A DNA stretch of 64,000 nucleotides from the NCBI GenBank assembly GCA_934565855.1, contig CAKTIO010000001.1, positions 62,001-126,000 of the forward strand, written 5' to 3'. Positions within the stretch are counted from its first letter, which is position 1. Each line of letters opens with the position of its first letter. This document shows positions 16,537 to 26,042 of the stretch, one piece after another. Below the pieces are notes generated by a model. It worked only from the letters and a program-made list of their open reading frames with translations, was not told where the DNA came from and did not search any database. A program made the translations under genes and the position numbers. Origin of the DNA: an uncultured Dysosmobacter sp. (GTDB lineage Bacteria; Bacillota; Clostridia; Oscillospirales; Oscillospiraceae).

Positions 16537-17421
16537 TTAATCGTTCAGAGACAAATAGTACGCCTCAACACAATCATAAAAAGACAATTTGCTCTTGATT
16601 TTAACCACATCCAAACCAGCAGTCCGGACAATGGCGATCAGATCCATTGCGGCGAGCTGATTCAGTTCTTGCATCATGGTAATAATGTCAAGGTTAAAGA
16701 TACGTCCAATATTGCATGGTGATGTAAGAAGATCAGAAATTCTTACTTCCCCCTTATCACCACACTGATCGCGTATAACGGCAAGCAGAATATACGGACT
16801 AATCGTCCCGTGTTTGGGCGTCATCTTTTTGAAACTGCGATCCTGTGAGTTGCCGATTCCTATTAGGCCAAGTTCGCTCAATGGTGATTCAATATTGCTC
16901 TCAGGCTGGACTCGTACTGGATTGATTTTTTTCCGCTCAACATAGGTATTAATCACGCAGGTGAAATCATCCTCGAGGGAAGACATTGCAGGCGCTTCAT
17001 TTGCCATTGCAGCGTAGTTAGCAAGCGCAGTTACAAAGTCATCTTTTTGAAATTCGCCCATGCTGAAGTGATTGAAGAAAAAATACCACGCTGTTGCCAG
17101 CTCCTTATTGGAAGCCAACTTATAGTGTACAAGACAGAGTGTTCCCAATTCCTCCATATACGGATCATGGTTTTTTATGATCTCTCCTAAAGGGGTTAGC
17201 TTTTGTAAGCGGGCTTTTCCTTTGTATGCTTCCTCAACTGTCAAACCCGTAGCCTGCATCCAATAGCGAAGGGACTTTACCATGTTTGAACCCATTCCTA
17301 AGATATCCATAGGGTTTTCTTTCTTGTCAATAAAAACCCCAGCATTAGCGTCAACTCCTCTAATGCCCTTATAGAGCCATCCTTTGCGGATGAAAAAAGT
17401 CTCATGGGCTCGAAACTTCAT
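16537..17421 (-). CDS. DUF4007 family protein (SspB-like position)
   Basis: Encodes 294 residues. The opening KFRAHETFFIRKGWLYKGIR and the pattern DILGMGSNMVKSLRYWMQAT are hallmarks of DUF4007, which is found almost only next to PAPS-reductase-type genes in defence islands. The C-terminal part (DLTSPCNIGRIFNLDIITMM pattern) looks like a winged-helix DNA-binding region. In Ssp systems a protein at this position nicks DNA before sulfur insertion; I believe it carries DUF4007 but cannot verify this here. It lies 19 bp after the PAPS-reductase-type gene with a GAGGAG site. Confidence 0.85.
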   Translation of the reverse strand: MKFRAHETFFIRKGWLYKGIRGVDANAGVFIDKKENPMDILGMGSNMVKSLRYWMQATGLTVEEAYKGKARLQKLTPLGEIIKNHDPYMEELGTLCLVHYKLASNKELATAWYFFFNHFSMGEFQKDDFVTALANYAAMANEAPAMSSLEDDFTCVINTYVERKKINPVRVQPESNIESPLSELGLIGIGNSQDRSFKKMTPKHGTISPYILLAVIRDQCGDKGEVRISDLLTSPCNIGRIFNLDIITMMQELNQLAAMDLIAIVRTAGLDVVKIKSKLSFYDCVEAYYLSLND

Positions 17422-17440
17422 AGTAAAAACTCCTCGTGCG

Positions 17441-19165
17441 TTATTTTACAGTCTTTAGGTACTTGTCCATCAAGCAGCCGCCATCCAAGTATTTTGCTGA
17501 GACACAAGCCTTGCAGTGCTTGCATTTATCGGGGTTGATGTAATATAAGTCTCCCAAAATGGCGATAGCTCCATGGCGGCAAACTGATTCGCATTTTAGG
17601 CATTTTCTGCAGGCGTTGTATTTTCGAACCTGATATCCAATCATTCTTTGTAAGTCATCATGATCCGCAACATTCATAGTTTTGATTTTGACTGCGAACT
17701 CAAAACCAGACTGATTGAACGGTTGGATTGAGATGATAGGGACATTCGTTGCGGTGTCCAAAACAATAACCTCATGGATCAATTTGCGGCCCAAATCTTT
17801 CGATATTTTTCCAAACGGCACAAACAAATTGATAAAATCATCATCGACCGGTTTTTTGACTTGGTAGATTTTTGCATGATCTTCTGTTGTACAGTTTGTG
17901 AACTTGATTTTGATATCTTCTGCAGCTTTTACTCCATTTCCGCCTTGTCGAGCTTTCCACTTTCCGTCATCGACATATACTTCAGGATCTGGTTTTCCAA
18001 TCTGAGTCGCAAAACGAATTAGAAAATCTCTCCATTTTTGTGATTGTTCGGGCATGTAGATTCTTGAGAGGAACTGCGCTCGACTATTGTTATTTGGACA
18101 ACACCAACAGCCGACACGATCATATCCCAGTTTATAGGCATCGTTGAAATCTATTTTTTCGCCAAGAATGTAGAGCCAAGTGTCTATGTCTTTCCAGAAA
18201 AAAATGGGGGATGCAACAGATTGTTTCTGAATTTTCACGGACTCAGAGGTTTCCTCGAGGCGATTATACTTGCTTCTACTTACGGACTCATATTTTCTGA
18301 TTCCATAAAAAGTGAGGATTTTTTCATCACCGTACATGCCATTGATCACACGGGTAATCGGGCCAGTTTTGAACATGGAGCAGCACCAGCGCATCATACG
18401 AGCCGGCGGACCTATGTCTTCGCATACTTTGTAGAAATCTTGCTCCCTATTTTTTGCAGTCTTGAATATAGCCCTAGGGTTCGCCTTTCTAAAGCGATCA
18501 ACATATTCGAGAGTAAGGGGAAACTCAAGGGTTGTATTACCAAATACATGCACCATGCTTGGATTGCTTAATGCACGAACAACAAGATCCTGAGTACACG
18601 TCGAATCCTTTCCCCCAGAAAAAGAAATCATCATCCGTTCAGGAGGATACTTCTGCGCCGCACTTTGAATGAACGAAACTGCTTCATCGACAATGTAATC
18701 TAAACGCTCCCGATTAGCAGTGATGAATGTCTCAATCGTCTTGTTGAAAGAAGTAAGGTAGTATTTTTGATTCTCAGCCTGGTATGAGTGCAGCTGTTCA
18801 ATAATAGTTGCAACATCTTGTGTTGCGAAGACCTTCTGTGAAAGAGGATGGGATTTCCCGTCAATGTAGTACCTGTTATCCGATGCCCAAACACTTTTCT
18901 CTGCGTATTCAAAAGGGGCAGCTGTGAGTATCTCTAAAAGCAGGCGCTCTTCCGGAAAAACTGGGCGCAAATCCGTTGTAAGATATGGTGCTCTTCCTCC
19001 GCAAAGAGGACACTCGTCTTTCCCAATTGAGTTAACATGCTTTATCAGAGGAGTCTTACAATGTGGGCACCAATGAATCTCCAGTGGGATTTCATTTTCA
19101 GTCTTTGCTCCGCAAACCTCACAGTGCATATGCTGTGTCTCACGGTTGCATACCTTACACCACAC
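17441..19165 (-). CDS. DndC/SspD-like PAPS-reductase-family protein with zinc ribbons and ferredoxin domain
   Basis: Encodes 574 residues. Cys-rich ribbons open the protein (CKVCNRETQHMHCEVC; WCPHC with CPLCGG). An ATP-pyrophosphatase PP-loop is SFSGGKDSTC near 181-190. Cys pairs in MMRWCCSMFKTGPI and RVGCWCCPNNN follow. The C-terminus is a 2[4Fe-4S] ferredoxin-like region (CRKCLKCESVC; CKHCKACVS). Such enzymes adenylate a substrate and install sulfur; DndC and SspD do this on the DNA backbone. The ferredoxin fusion suggests built-in electron supply. It starts with GTG after AGGAGGTGATC, nearly the full anti-Shine-Dalgarno complement. Confidence 0.9.
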   Translation of the reverse strand: MWCKVCNRETQHMHCEVCGAKTENEIPLEIHWCPHCKTPLIKHVNSIGKDECPLCGGRAPYLTTDLRPVFPEERLLLEILTAAPFEYAEKSVWASDNRYYIDGKSHPLSQKVFATQDVATIIEQLHSYQAENQKYYLTSFNKTIETFITANRERLDYIVDEAVSFIQSAAQKYPPERMMISFSGGKDSTCTQDLVVRALSNPSMVHVFGNTTLEFPLTLEYVDRFRKANPRAIFKTAKNREQDFYKVCEDIGPPARMMRWCCSMFKTGPITRVINGMYGDEKILTFYGIRKYESVSRSKYNRLEETSESVKIQKQSVASPIFFWKDIDTWLYILGEKIDFNDAYKLGYDRVGCWCCPNNNSRAQFLSRIYMPEQSQKWRDFLIRFATQIGKPDPEVYVDDGKWKARQGGNGVKAAEDIKIKFTNCTTEDHAKIYQVKKPVDDDFINLFVPFGKISKDLGRKLIHEVIVLDTATNVPIISIQPFNQSGFEFAVKIKTMNVADHDDLQRMIGYQVRKYNACRKCLKCESVCRHGAIAILGDLYYINPDKCKHCKACVSAKYLDGGCLMDKYLKTVK

Positions 19166-19180
19166 CGTTGATCACCTCCT

Positions 19181-19375
19181 CTACTCGCTTCTTTTCTTTA
19201 TGTATCTTCCGCTCTTCACGCGCGCATCCGTCGGTTTTTGGGCGGTGAGCGGTATGGCCCAAGCGCGGCCTAAACGTTCGGCACCTTCCACACGCCCTTG
19301 GGCGCACAATACTTGAAGTCGCCGAACAGAGATACCCCATTTTTCTGCAGTCTCATGAATAGTGCAGTATTCCAA
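19181..19375 (-). CDS. Small helix-turn-helix protein heading the modification operon
   Basis: Encodes 64 residues with an HTH_17-like start (EYCTIHETAEKWGISVRRLQ, then VEGAERLGRAWAIPL), a type often found as the first gene of Firmicute defence operons. It starts with TTG at 19375; GGGGG lies nine bases upstream. It is the first gene behind a near-consensus promoter and ends 15 bp before the PAPS-reductase-type gene. It is probably an autoregulator of the operon. Confidence 0.75.
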   Translation of the reverse strand: MEYCTIHETAEKWGISVRRLQVLCAQGRVEGAERLGRAWAIPLTAQKPTDARVKSGRYIKKRSE

Positions 19376-19407
19376 TTACGTGTCCCCCTTATAGAACTCT
19401 ATTCATT

Positions 19408-19436
19408 ATTATATGCTCTATAGCGAATAAAGTCAA
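19408..19436 (-). promoter_or_regulatory. Promoter of the modification operon with symmetrical flanks
   Basis: On the minus strand, TTGACT (plus coordinates 19431-19436), a 17-base spacer and TATAAT (19408-19413) form a near-consensus sigma-A promoter. Short symmetric elements overlap or flank it (GCTCTATAGC around 19415-19424; ATAGAACTCTAT at 19391-19402), suitable as operators for the HTH protein encoded next. Confidence 0.85.
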
Positions 19437-19486
19437 TTGAGGGCGATTAGCTGATAGATGTGTTTTGGAATCTTCACAGGAAGAGA

Positions 19487-19750
19487 CTATTTCGTGTCGA
19501 AGATCCTTTCGACACGATCGCTATACATGGGGAGCTGCTCCATAAAGGGGGCAAGCCTACGCTCAATCTCAGCTCTCTCAATCTTCGAAGCCTCGGTCGG
19601 ATCTACAGTATGTCCGCCTTCCTCCATCGTATCAACAGCGAAGTCGTAAATAAGATGATCCAGAAGTTCCTCAGCACTATCAATCAAAACGACTCCAATA
19701 TCAGTAACTCTCCCACTTACTGTGTCGATGTCCAAGTAGATGTAGCCCAC
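19487..19750 (-). CDS. Hypothetical acidic protein
   Basis: Unrecognised. The 87 residues are acidic and plausible as a folded protein (GYIYLDIDTVSGRVTDIGVV, then LIDSAEELLDHLIYDFAV). The only usable start is GTG at 19750 with a weak ribosome site. A competing plus-strand frame over the same bases looks less protein-like. It is probably cargo between the defence operon and the recombinase genes. Confidence 0.4.
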   Translation of the reverse strand: MGYIYLDIDTVSGRVTDIGVVLIDSAEELLDHLIYDFAVDTMEEGGHTVDPTEASKIERAEIERRLAPFMEQLPMYSDRVERIFDTK

Positions 19751-19808
19751 TTTATCGGACCAGAGGACCTCAAAATATGCTGGTATTGTGCGTGATGGGA
19801 GAGATCAT

Positions 19809-20087
19809 ATGTTCTTTACGATGGATGAGGTAGCACTGATTGACGGCCTCATTGCAACCTACTTTGCTTCAGATTCCGTATCAGAAGATTTACGGACCCG
19901 ATATTATAAAACGCATCAACACCTCCAAGACAACCGAACCGATTATGCGGATTTGAGGAATATAAAGGAGGCCCTTTTCTTTTTGGCTCCGCTATTTCAT
20001 GGTAGTATCCAATTTGAAAAGGATATTTGGTCAGTCATTGCAAAGACGCAGAGATTATTAAAAGCGAGCAGCCCGGTTGCAGAGTAA
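19809..20087 (+). CDS. Hypothetical protein of the serine-recombinase element
   Basis: Encodes 92 residues from the ATG at 19809, with GGGAGAG six bases before it. It is soluble, helical and has no domain I recognise (FFTMDEVALIDGLIATYFAS). It lies just upstream of TnpW and the recombinase on the same strand and ends in its own terminator hairpin. Confidence 0.6.
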   Translation: MFFTMDEVALIDGLIATYFASDSVSEDLRTRYYKTHQHLQDNRTDYADLRNIKEALFFLAPLFHGSIQFEKDIWSVIAKTQRLLKASSPVAE

Positions 20088-20110
20088 AATGCAACTGGGC
20101 TGTCTCTTTT
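20066..20110 (+). terminator. Terminator after the 92-residue gene
   Basis: The 3' end of the gene forms GAGCAGCCCGGTTGC paired with GCAACTGGGCTGTCTC (a G-U pair allowed), followed by TTTT. Confidence 0.7.
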
Positions 20111-20231
20111 ACTTCCTATCTTCCTGCACAGTCAATCGTTAGAATTATTTCATCTCGTAGGGTGGTCAAATAGCTCCTCTTTTCTACATTTATTCTGAAG
20201 AGCTCTTTAGTTTATGTAGAAGGAGAATTGC

Positions 20232-20432
20232 ATGATGAATCCGAAACTGGAGAATACTACCGGTGGAGGCGATGAAAACCAAATGAGTGAAATAAAACTT
20301 GGTGAAGCGACCTATATTGTCCACCGGTCCTATTCGGACACCCAATCTGTTCCAGATTTGATTATAAACCGACTGCTTAAAGAAAAGAACGGAAAATCTG
20401 CATTTGACGAAGGTACAGACGATGCCGTATAA
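20232..20432 (+). CDS. tnpW: TnpW-like transposon-encoded small protein
   Basis: Encodes 66 residues whose core EIKLGEATYIVHRSYSDT with DLIINRLLKE matches the TnpW family, small proteins found next to large serine recombinases of Tn4451-type elements. Its function is not established. It lies 37 bp before the recombinase and has a good AAGGAG site. Confidence 0.75.
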   Translation: MMNPKLENTTGGGDENQMSEIKLGEATYIVHRSYSDTQSVPDLIINRLLKEKNGKSAFDEGTDDAV

Positions 20433-20469
20433 TATCCTATAGTGGGTCGGTTCGTCGAAGGAGGTTAAT

Positions 20470-22140
20470 GTGAGAACCGACATTCGTAGAATCGCATTTG
20501 CTTACCTGAGACTATCTAATGAAGAGGCTGCCGAGGGTGAATCCTCCAGCATCAAAAACCAGAGGATGATCATTCAAGACTATTGTGAACGGAATGAGAT
20601 ACTTCTGGTTCGCGTTTTTGTCGATGATGGTTGGTCCGGCGGTAATTTTGACCGTCCGGCATTCCAAGAGATGATTGCGCTCTTAGAGCAAGGCAAAGCA
20701 AATATCGTAATCACCAAAGACCTTTCGCGACTCGGCAGAGACATGCGAGAGGCCAGCTATTATGCTGAACAGTACTTTCCTGAGCATGGAATTCGCTATC
20801 TGACCGTAGCTGACAACTTCGATACTGAGCATGAGAATGTCATGGCGCCTTTCCAGTTTGCCATGAATGAGGTCTACCTTCGTGATGGCTCAAGAAAGGT
20901 CAAGGAGGTCCTGAAAGCCAAGAGGGAGAAAGGCTTATATTGCGCATGCGCCCCCTACGGCTATGTGAAGGACCCCCGAAACAAGAATCGCTTAGTGCCA
21001 GATGAGGAAACCGCACCGATCATTCGACGGATTTTTGAGGCTGCGTCGAACGGGGACTCGAGTCGGAAAATAGCTATGGATCTAAATAGCGACGGTATCA
21101 TGCCTCCCTTAAAGTATAAGGTCCTTTATAAAGGGAACTTCTCAGAAGACGGAGCCGCACGAGCGTCAGATTTATGGAATTATACGACTGTCAAGCGAAT
21201 TCTTAAAAACCCTGTTTACCTGGGTCACACTCTTCTTGGAAAGTCCAAGAAAGTCAGCGTAAAGTCGAAGAAAAAACTGAATGTGCCAAAGGATCAATGG
21301 GCAGTCACAGAGAATACCCATGAACCGATTATAGCACAGGAAGTGTTTGATTTGGCTCAGTTCAATTTGGGCAAAGGGACTTTTGACTTTCGCCAATATG
21401 ATCATGTACGGCGGAGTATCTTTTCTGGAATCGCTTTTTGCGCACAATGCGGACACGCTTTATGTTCATGCGGAACTGTGTATAAAGGTGAGCGAGAAAA
21501 ATACTGGTATCTCAGTTGCAATCGCCATCGCCTTGATATTACTGATCCCTGTGTTGGTGTTCGCATCAAGTATAGTGATATACTCGAGGTAGTTCGCCAA
21601 GATCTGAATTCGCTCATTAGTTTAAGCCCCGAAGAGAAAGAAGCGGTGGCTCGAGAGACTATGCGGCGTGCTGGTGATGATAATCTGATTAAGGTCAAGC
21701 AGCTCCAGCTCCAAAAGGCCAAGGCTCGTTTATCTACCATCGACAAGGTCATAACGAAACTATATACGGACAATGCCGAGGGTAAAATTGATGACAGCCG
21801 CTTGGAACGGATGCTCTCTGAACTCCAGCGAGAGTCAGCTGGCCTTGAAAAGACAATCGACAGTCTGAGCGTTGTTGATTCAGTAAATGAGACTCAGGAA
21901 AGCTATCGAGCGTTTTTTGAACTGGCAAATAAGTACACGCATATCAGGGAATTGGATCGGGACACCTTAGTGACATTTGTTCGGCGGATAGAAGTCGGCC
22001 CTAAAGTCTTGCCAGATGGAACTCAAAAGGCTACGCACCGAAATCAGCCATTTCGTCAGAGTGTGAGAATCTTCTATAAGTTCATTGGTGAGTTGGAGGG
22101 TCCTCCGATTCGAGAGTTTCCCGCCGTAACAGACCTGTAG
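20470..22140 (+). CDS. Large serine recombinase (TnpX-like)
   Basis: Encodes 556 residues. The N-terminal catalytic domain has the serine motif AFAYLRLSNEEAAEGESSSI and DLSRLGRDMREASYY. The recombinase domain follows (APYGYVKDPRNKNRL), then a zinc ribbon (CAQCGHALCSCG ... LSCN) and a coiled coil of about residues 400-480. Such enzymes excise and integrate mobile elements without a replicative step. It starts with GTG after GGAGG. Its gene ends about 130 bp before a truncated spore-protein gene, so it is at the element's right end and probably chose that site. Confidence 0.93.
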   Translation: MRTDIRRIAFAYLRLSNEEAAEGESSSIKNQRMIIQDYCERNEILLVRVFVDDGWSGGNFDRPAFQEMIALLEQGKANIVITKDLSRLGRDMREASYYAEQYFPEHGIRYLTVADNFDTEHENVMAPFQFAMNEVYLRDGSRKVKEVLKAKREKGLYCACAPYGYVKDPRNKNRLVPDEETAPIIRRIFEAASNGDSSRKIAMDLNSDGIMPPLKYKVLYKGNFSEDGAARASDLWNYTTVKRILKNPVYLGHTLLGKSKKVSVKSKKKLNVPKDQWAVTENTHEPIIAQEVFDLAQFNLGKGTFDFRQYDHVRRSIFSGIAFCAQCGHALCSCGTVYKGEREKYWYLSCNRHRLDITDPCVGVRIKYSDILEVVRQDLNSLISLSPEEKEAVARETMRRAGDDNLIKVKQLQLQKAKARLSTIDKVITKLYTDNAEGKIDDSRLERMLSELQRESAGLEKTIDSLSVVDSVNETQESYRAFFELANKYTHIRELDRDTLVTFVRRIEVGPKVLPDGTQKATHRNQPFRQSVRIFYKFIGELEGPPIREFPAVTDL

Positions 22141-22264
22141 ACCTGCTCATTACCCAATCGCATCCTCCCTATACACCAGAGTGGGGCCTGTTTCACATTA
22201 CGTTGCGCAGGTCCACCTTTCCCCCTTTTCGCAATGCAAAGACATGCGCAAATGGGCTTTTTAA

Positions 22265-22402
22265 GATGTTCGGGGTACACCAAGGGAGGTCGGCGTCAAC
22301 CTGAAGGAAGGCTACAACGGCAACCTGACCAGCCGCGAAGCCGGCAGCATCGGCGGTCAGATGGTCAAGAAGATGATCGAGTCCTACGAGAAGAACCTGT
22401 AA
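22265..22402 (+). pseudogene. 3' remnant of an alpha/beta-type small acid-soluble spore protein gene
   Basis: From about 22286 the frame encodes 38 residues: EVGVNLKEGYNGNLTSREAG, then SIGGQMVKKMIESYEKNL and stop. This is the conserved second half of an SASP, a DNA-coating protein of spores. The first half is missing and an in-frame TAA stands at 22262, so the serine-recombinase element has split the gene. Excision would rebuild it if the 5' half lies at the other end. The terminator is intact. Confidence 0.85.
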
Positions 22403-22419
22403 ATCTTCTCACCGCAGCA

Positions 22420-22454
22420 AGAGGGACGCCGCATCAGCGGCGTCCCTCTTTATC
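22420..22454 (+). terminator. Terminator of the spore-protein gene
   Basis: AGAGGGACGCCGC pairs with GCGGCGTCCCTCT across a 4-base loop, followed by TTTAT on the plus strand. It may also stop prfC transcripts coming from the right. Confidence 0.85.
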
Positions 22455-22485
22455 ACGTCACAGTATTCTATTGATTCGTGAAAGC

Positions 22486-24069
22486 TCAGGAAACAGACAG
22501 GGAATCCGACAGCTCCAAGCCCGGGTTGTGCTTGGTCAGGAAGCCCACCGACCACTCGCCGCCAAATGCCACCAGCAGATTTCCACGGAAATCCTCCAGC
22601 AGCGCGGAGCCGGTACACAAGACCAGGTCCTTGGGATCACAGGGGCAGCTGACAATGTTGCGAAGATGCTCATACGACATACCGTACATATACAGGTCCA
22701 CGCCGTATTCATTCTTCATACGGTACTCAAACACGTCAAATTGCAGTGTACCCACAACACCGACAACGACCTCCTCCAGACCTGCACCTGGCACCTTAAA
22801 GATCTGAATGGCGCCCTCCTGCGCGATCTGCTCCGTACCCTTGATGAACTGCTTTCTCTTCATCGTGTCCTTGGGTGAGACCCGCATGAAATGCTCCGGC
22901 TCAAAGGTAGGAATTCCGGAATACCGGAATTTCTTCCCCGGCACGGTAATCGTATCGCCAATGGAAAACAGACCCGGGTCAAACACGCCGATGATATCGC
23001 CGGCATAGGCCTCATCAATGATCTCCCGCTCCGCCGCCATCATCTGCTGCGGCTGGCTCAGGCGCAGCTTCTTTCCGGACTGCACATGGTAATACTCGCT
23101 GTCTCTCTGGAACTTTCCGGAGCAGATCCGCATGAATGCCAGGCGGTCTCTGTGCGCCTTATTCATATTCGCCTGGATCTTGAATACAAAGGCAGAAAAG
23201 TCCGGGGAAAACGTGTCGATCTCGCCGATGTCCGCTACCCGGGGCAGCGGAGATGTGGTCATGCGCAGGAACTCCTCCAGAAATGGTTCCACGCCGAAAT
23301 TGATCAACGCCGAACCAAAGAACACAGGGCTCAGCGTTCCGTTCCGCACAGCGTCCATATCAAATTCCCGTCCGGCACCCAGCAGCTCCACATCCTCCTG
23401 CAGTGTGTGCCAACGGGTCTCGCCGATCATTTCACCCACTGCCGGATCGTCCAGATCCACCTCGGTGGCTTCCGCCTTTTTGGCGTGACCGTCGCCGGAG
23501 AAAAACAGGATGCGCTTCTTTTCCCGGTCATACACGCCCTGAAATTCCTTTCCGCAGCCAATGGGCCAGTTCACAGGGTAGGTGTCGATCCCCAGCTCCC
23601 GCTCCACCTCCTCGCAGAGGTCCAGCGGGTCCTTGGTTTCCCGGTCCATCTTATTGATAAACGTGAAAATGGGGATATGCCGCATGGCGCACACCTTAAA
23701 CAGCTTTCTGGTCTGCGGCTCTACGCCCTTTGCACCATCAATGACCATGACGGCAGAGTCCGCCGCCATCAGGGTCCGGTAGGTATCCTCCGAGAAATCC
23801 TGATGTCCCGGAGTATCCAGAATGTTGATGCAAAAGCCGTTGTGCTGAAACTGCATAACGGAAGAAGTAACGGAAATGCCGCGCTGCTTTTCGATCTCCA
23901 TCCAGTCGGATGTAGCGGCCTTTGCCCGCTTTCCCTTGACCTCGCCTGCCTGGGCTATGGCTCCGCCGTACAGCAGGAACTTTTCTGTCAATGTTGTCTT
24001 ACCAGCATCCGGGTGGGAAATGATTGCAAATGTCCGGCGTCTGGAAATTTCTTCTTTCAGGGTCGCCAT
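22486..24069 (-). CDS. prfC: Peptide chain release factor 3
   Basis: Encodes 527 residues, the usual RF3 length. It is a GTPase that recycles RF1/RF2 from the ribosome. Seen: G1 ISHPDAGKTTLTEKFL, G2 region EKQRGISVTSS, G3 DTPGHQDFSEDT, G4 FINKMDRE. The ATG at 24069 has GGAGG seven bases before it; a longer upstream frame lacks such a site. It is a single-gene unit next to the island's right end and reads toward it. Confidence 0.96.
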   Translation of the reverse strand: MATLKEEISRRRTFAIISHPDAGKTTLTEKFLLYGGAIAQAGEVKGKRAKAATSDWMEIEKQRGISVTSSVMQFQHNGFCINILDTPGHQDFSEDTYRTLMAADSAVMVIDGAKGVEPQTRKLFKVCAMRHIPIFTFINKMDRETKDPLDLCEEVERELGIDTYPVNWPIGCGKEFQGVYDREKKRILFFSGDGHAKKAEATEVDLDDPAVGEMIGETRWHTLQEDVELLGAGREFDMDAVRNGTLSPVFFGSALINFGVEPFLEEFLRMTTSPLPRVADIGEIDTFSPDFSAFVFKIQANMNKAHRDRLAFMRICSGKFQRDSEYYHVQSGKKLRLSQPQQMMAAEREIIDEAYAGDIIGVFDPGLFSIGDTITVPGKKFRYSGIPTFEPEHFMRVSPKDTMKRKQFIKGTEQIAQEGAIQIFKVPGAGLEEVVVGVVGTLQFDVFEYRMKNEYGVDLYMYGMSYEHLRNIVSCPCDPKDLVLCTGSALLEDFRGNLLVAFGGEWSVGFLTKHNPGLELSDSLSVS

Positions 24070-24200
24070 TCGGCTGCCTCCTTGCTGATCTGATATATGA
24101 AACTGTTTTAAGATACCATATTCTCTGCATTTTTTCAAGTTTTTCCACGCAGAACGTTGGGTAAAATCCATTCATTATACGGTTATTCAATATCCCCTGT

Positions 24201-24734
24201 TCACATTTTCAACATCGTGCAAATCTGTTTTTCCAACGATTGCCGCTCGATATCCCGTAGGTGGATCACCTCATAGCCTACGCTCTGTAGGACTTCATCG
24301 ACAAATGCGTCCCTTTCCTTTCGATTTTCCTGATTGTGGGAACTGTCATCTAACTCTACAATGCATCTGGCAACCAATTTTTTGTCACAAAGGACAAAGT
24401 CCACATGCTTGGCTTGAACCTTCCAAAAATAGCTTTTGTAATGTACCGTTCCCTTGACAGGTTCCAGCAAATCCAACAACCGAACCTTTGCCATTACATA
24501 AAGGTCATGTTTTTTGCACATCTCAACAAGCTTCCAGTATGCATCTTTTTCATGGTAGCTGAATAACCACTTCTTTTGATACGCACCATCAATTCGCAAA
24601 TTTTGCCTTGTATAGTCCACTCTGTTGTCAGCGTTCCGCATAGCAGCATCATTGCGAATCTTTTGCTTTCTCCGCACATTCCTGCACAACGTAACGACCA
24701 CAATGACCACGACTATCGCAATAATCCACTCCAT
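24201..24734 (-). CDS. DUF2726 family membrane-anchored protein
   Basis: Encodes 177 residues. An N-terminal membrane segment (EWIIAIVVVIVVVTLC) is followed by a basic stretch and a DUF2726-type nuclease-like domain: KVRLLDLLEP, then HVDFVLCDKKL, VELDDSSHN, RDAFVDEVL, ending VGYEVIHLRD. The D/E-rich core resembles the PD-(D/E)xK or Vsr-like fold. Its function is unknown. The ATG at 24734 has GGAGGAAGAG before it. It is more AT-rich than its neighbours. Confidence 0.8.
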   Translation of the reverse strand: MEWIIAIVVVIVVVTLCRNVRRKQKIRNDAAMRNADNRVDYTRQNLRIDGAYQKKWLFSYHEKDAYWKLVEMCKKHDLYVMAKVRLLDLLEPVKGTVHYKSYFWKVQAKHVDFVLCDKKLVARCIVELDDSSHNQENRKERDAFVDEVLQSVGYEVIHLRDIERQSLEKQICTMLKM

Positions 24735-24806
24735 TTTCTCTTCCTCCATTCCGCATTCCTACAGAAAAGGAGCGGGTGGTCCTGGGACCGCCCGCTCTCC
24801 TAATAT

Positions 24807-26003
<1,197 letters not shown>

Positions 26004-26042
26004 ATTGCATTCTCCTTGCTGTAATTTTCCCTTACTGGAGTC

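Larger units (their letters stand above)
930..22285. mobile_element. Composite integrative island with tyrosine and serine recombinase modules
   Basis: The left marker is the tyrosine integrase next to a cut cca gene. The right marker is the TnpX-like recombinase next to a cut spore-protein gene. In between are excisionases, HU, an ART/NADAR operon, a restriction remnant, IS-end-like repeats and the long defence operon. Base composition is visibly more AT-rich than after 22,400. Neither partner half-gene (cca 5' part, spore-protein 5' part) is in the window. At least two elements seem merged or nested, and the true left end may lie outside. Confidence 0.6.

Noticed and set aside
5713..19375. 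Canonical BREX system
   Set aside because: The large ATPase opening recalls BrxC, and BREX type 4 has a PAPS reductase, but no PglZ phosphatase, BrxL or methyltransferase is present.
5713..19375. Complete canonical Dnd system
   Set aside because: DndA-, DndC- and DndD-like genes are present but no DndB (DGQHR) and no recognisable DndE; DUF4007 and the large ATPase fit Ssp better.
19460..19795. Plus-strand 111-codon frame
   Set aside because: Overlaps the more protein-like minus-strand frame, lacks a ribosome site and has no recognisable motif.
22891..24093. A 400-codon plus-strand frame
   Set aside because: Antisense to prfC, low-complexity composition, no ribosome site.
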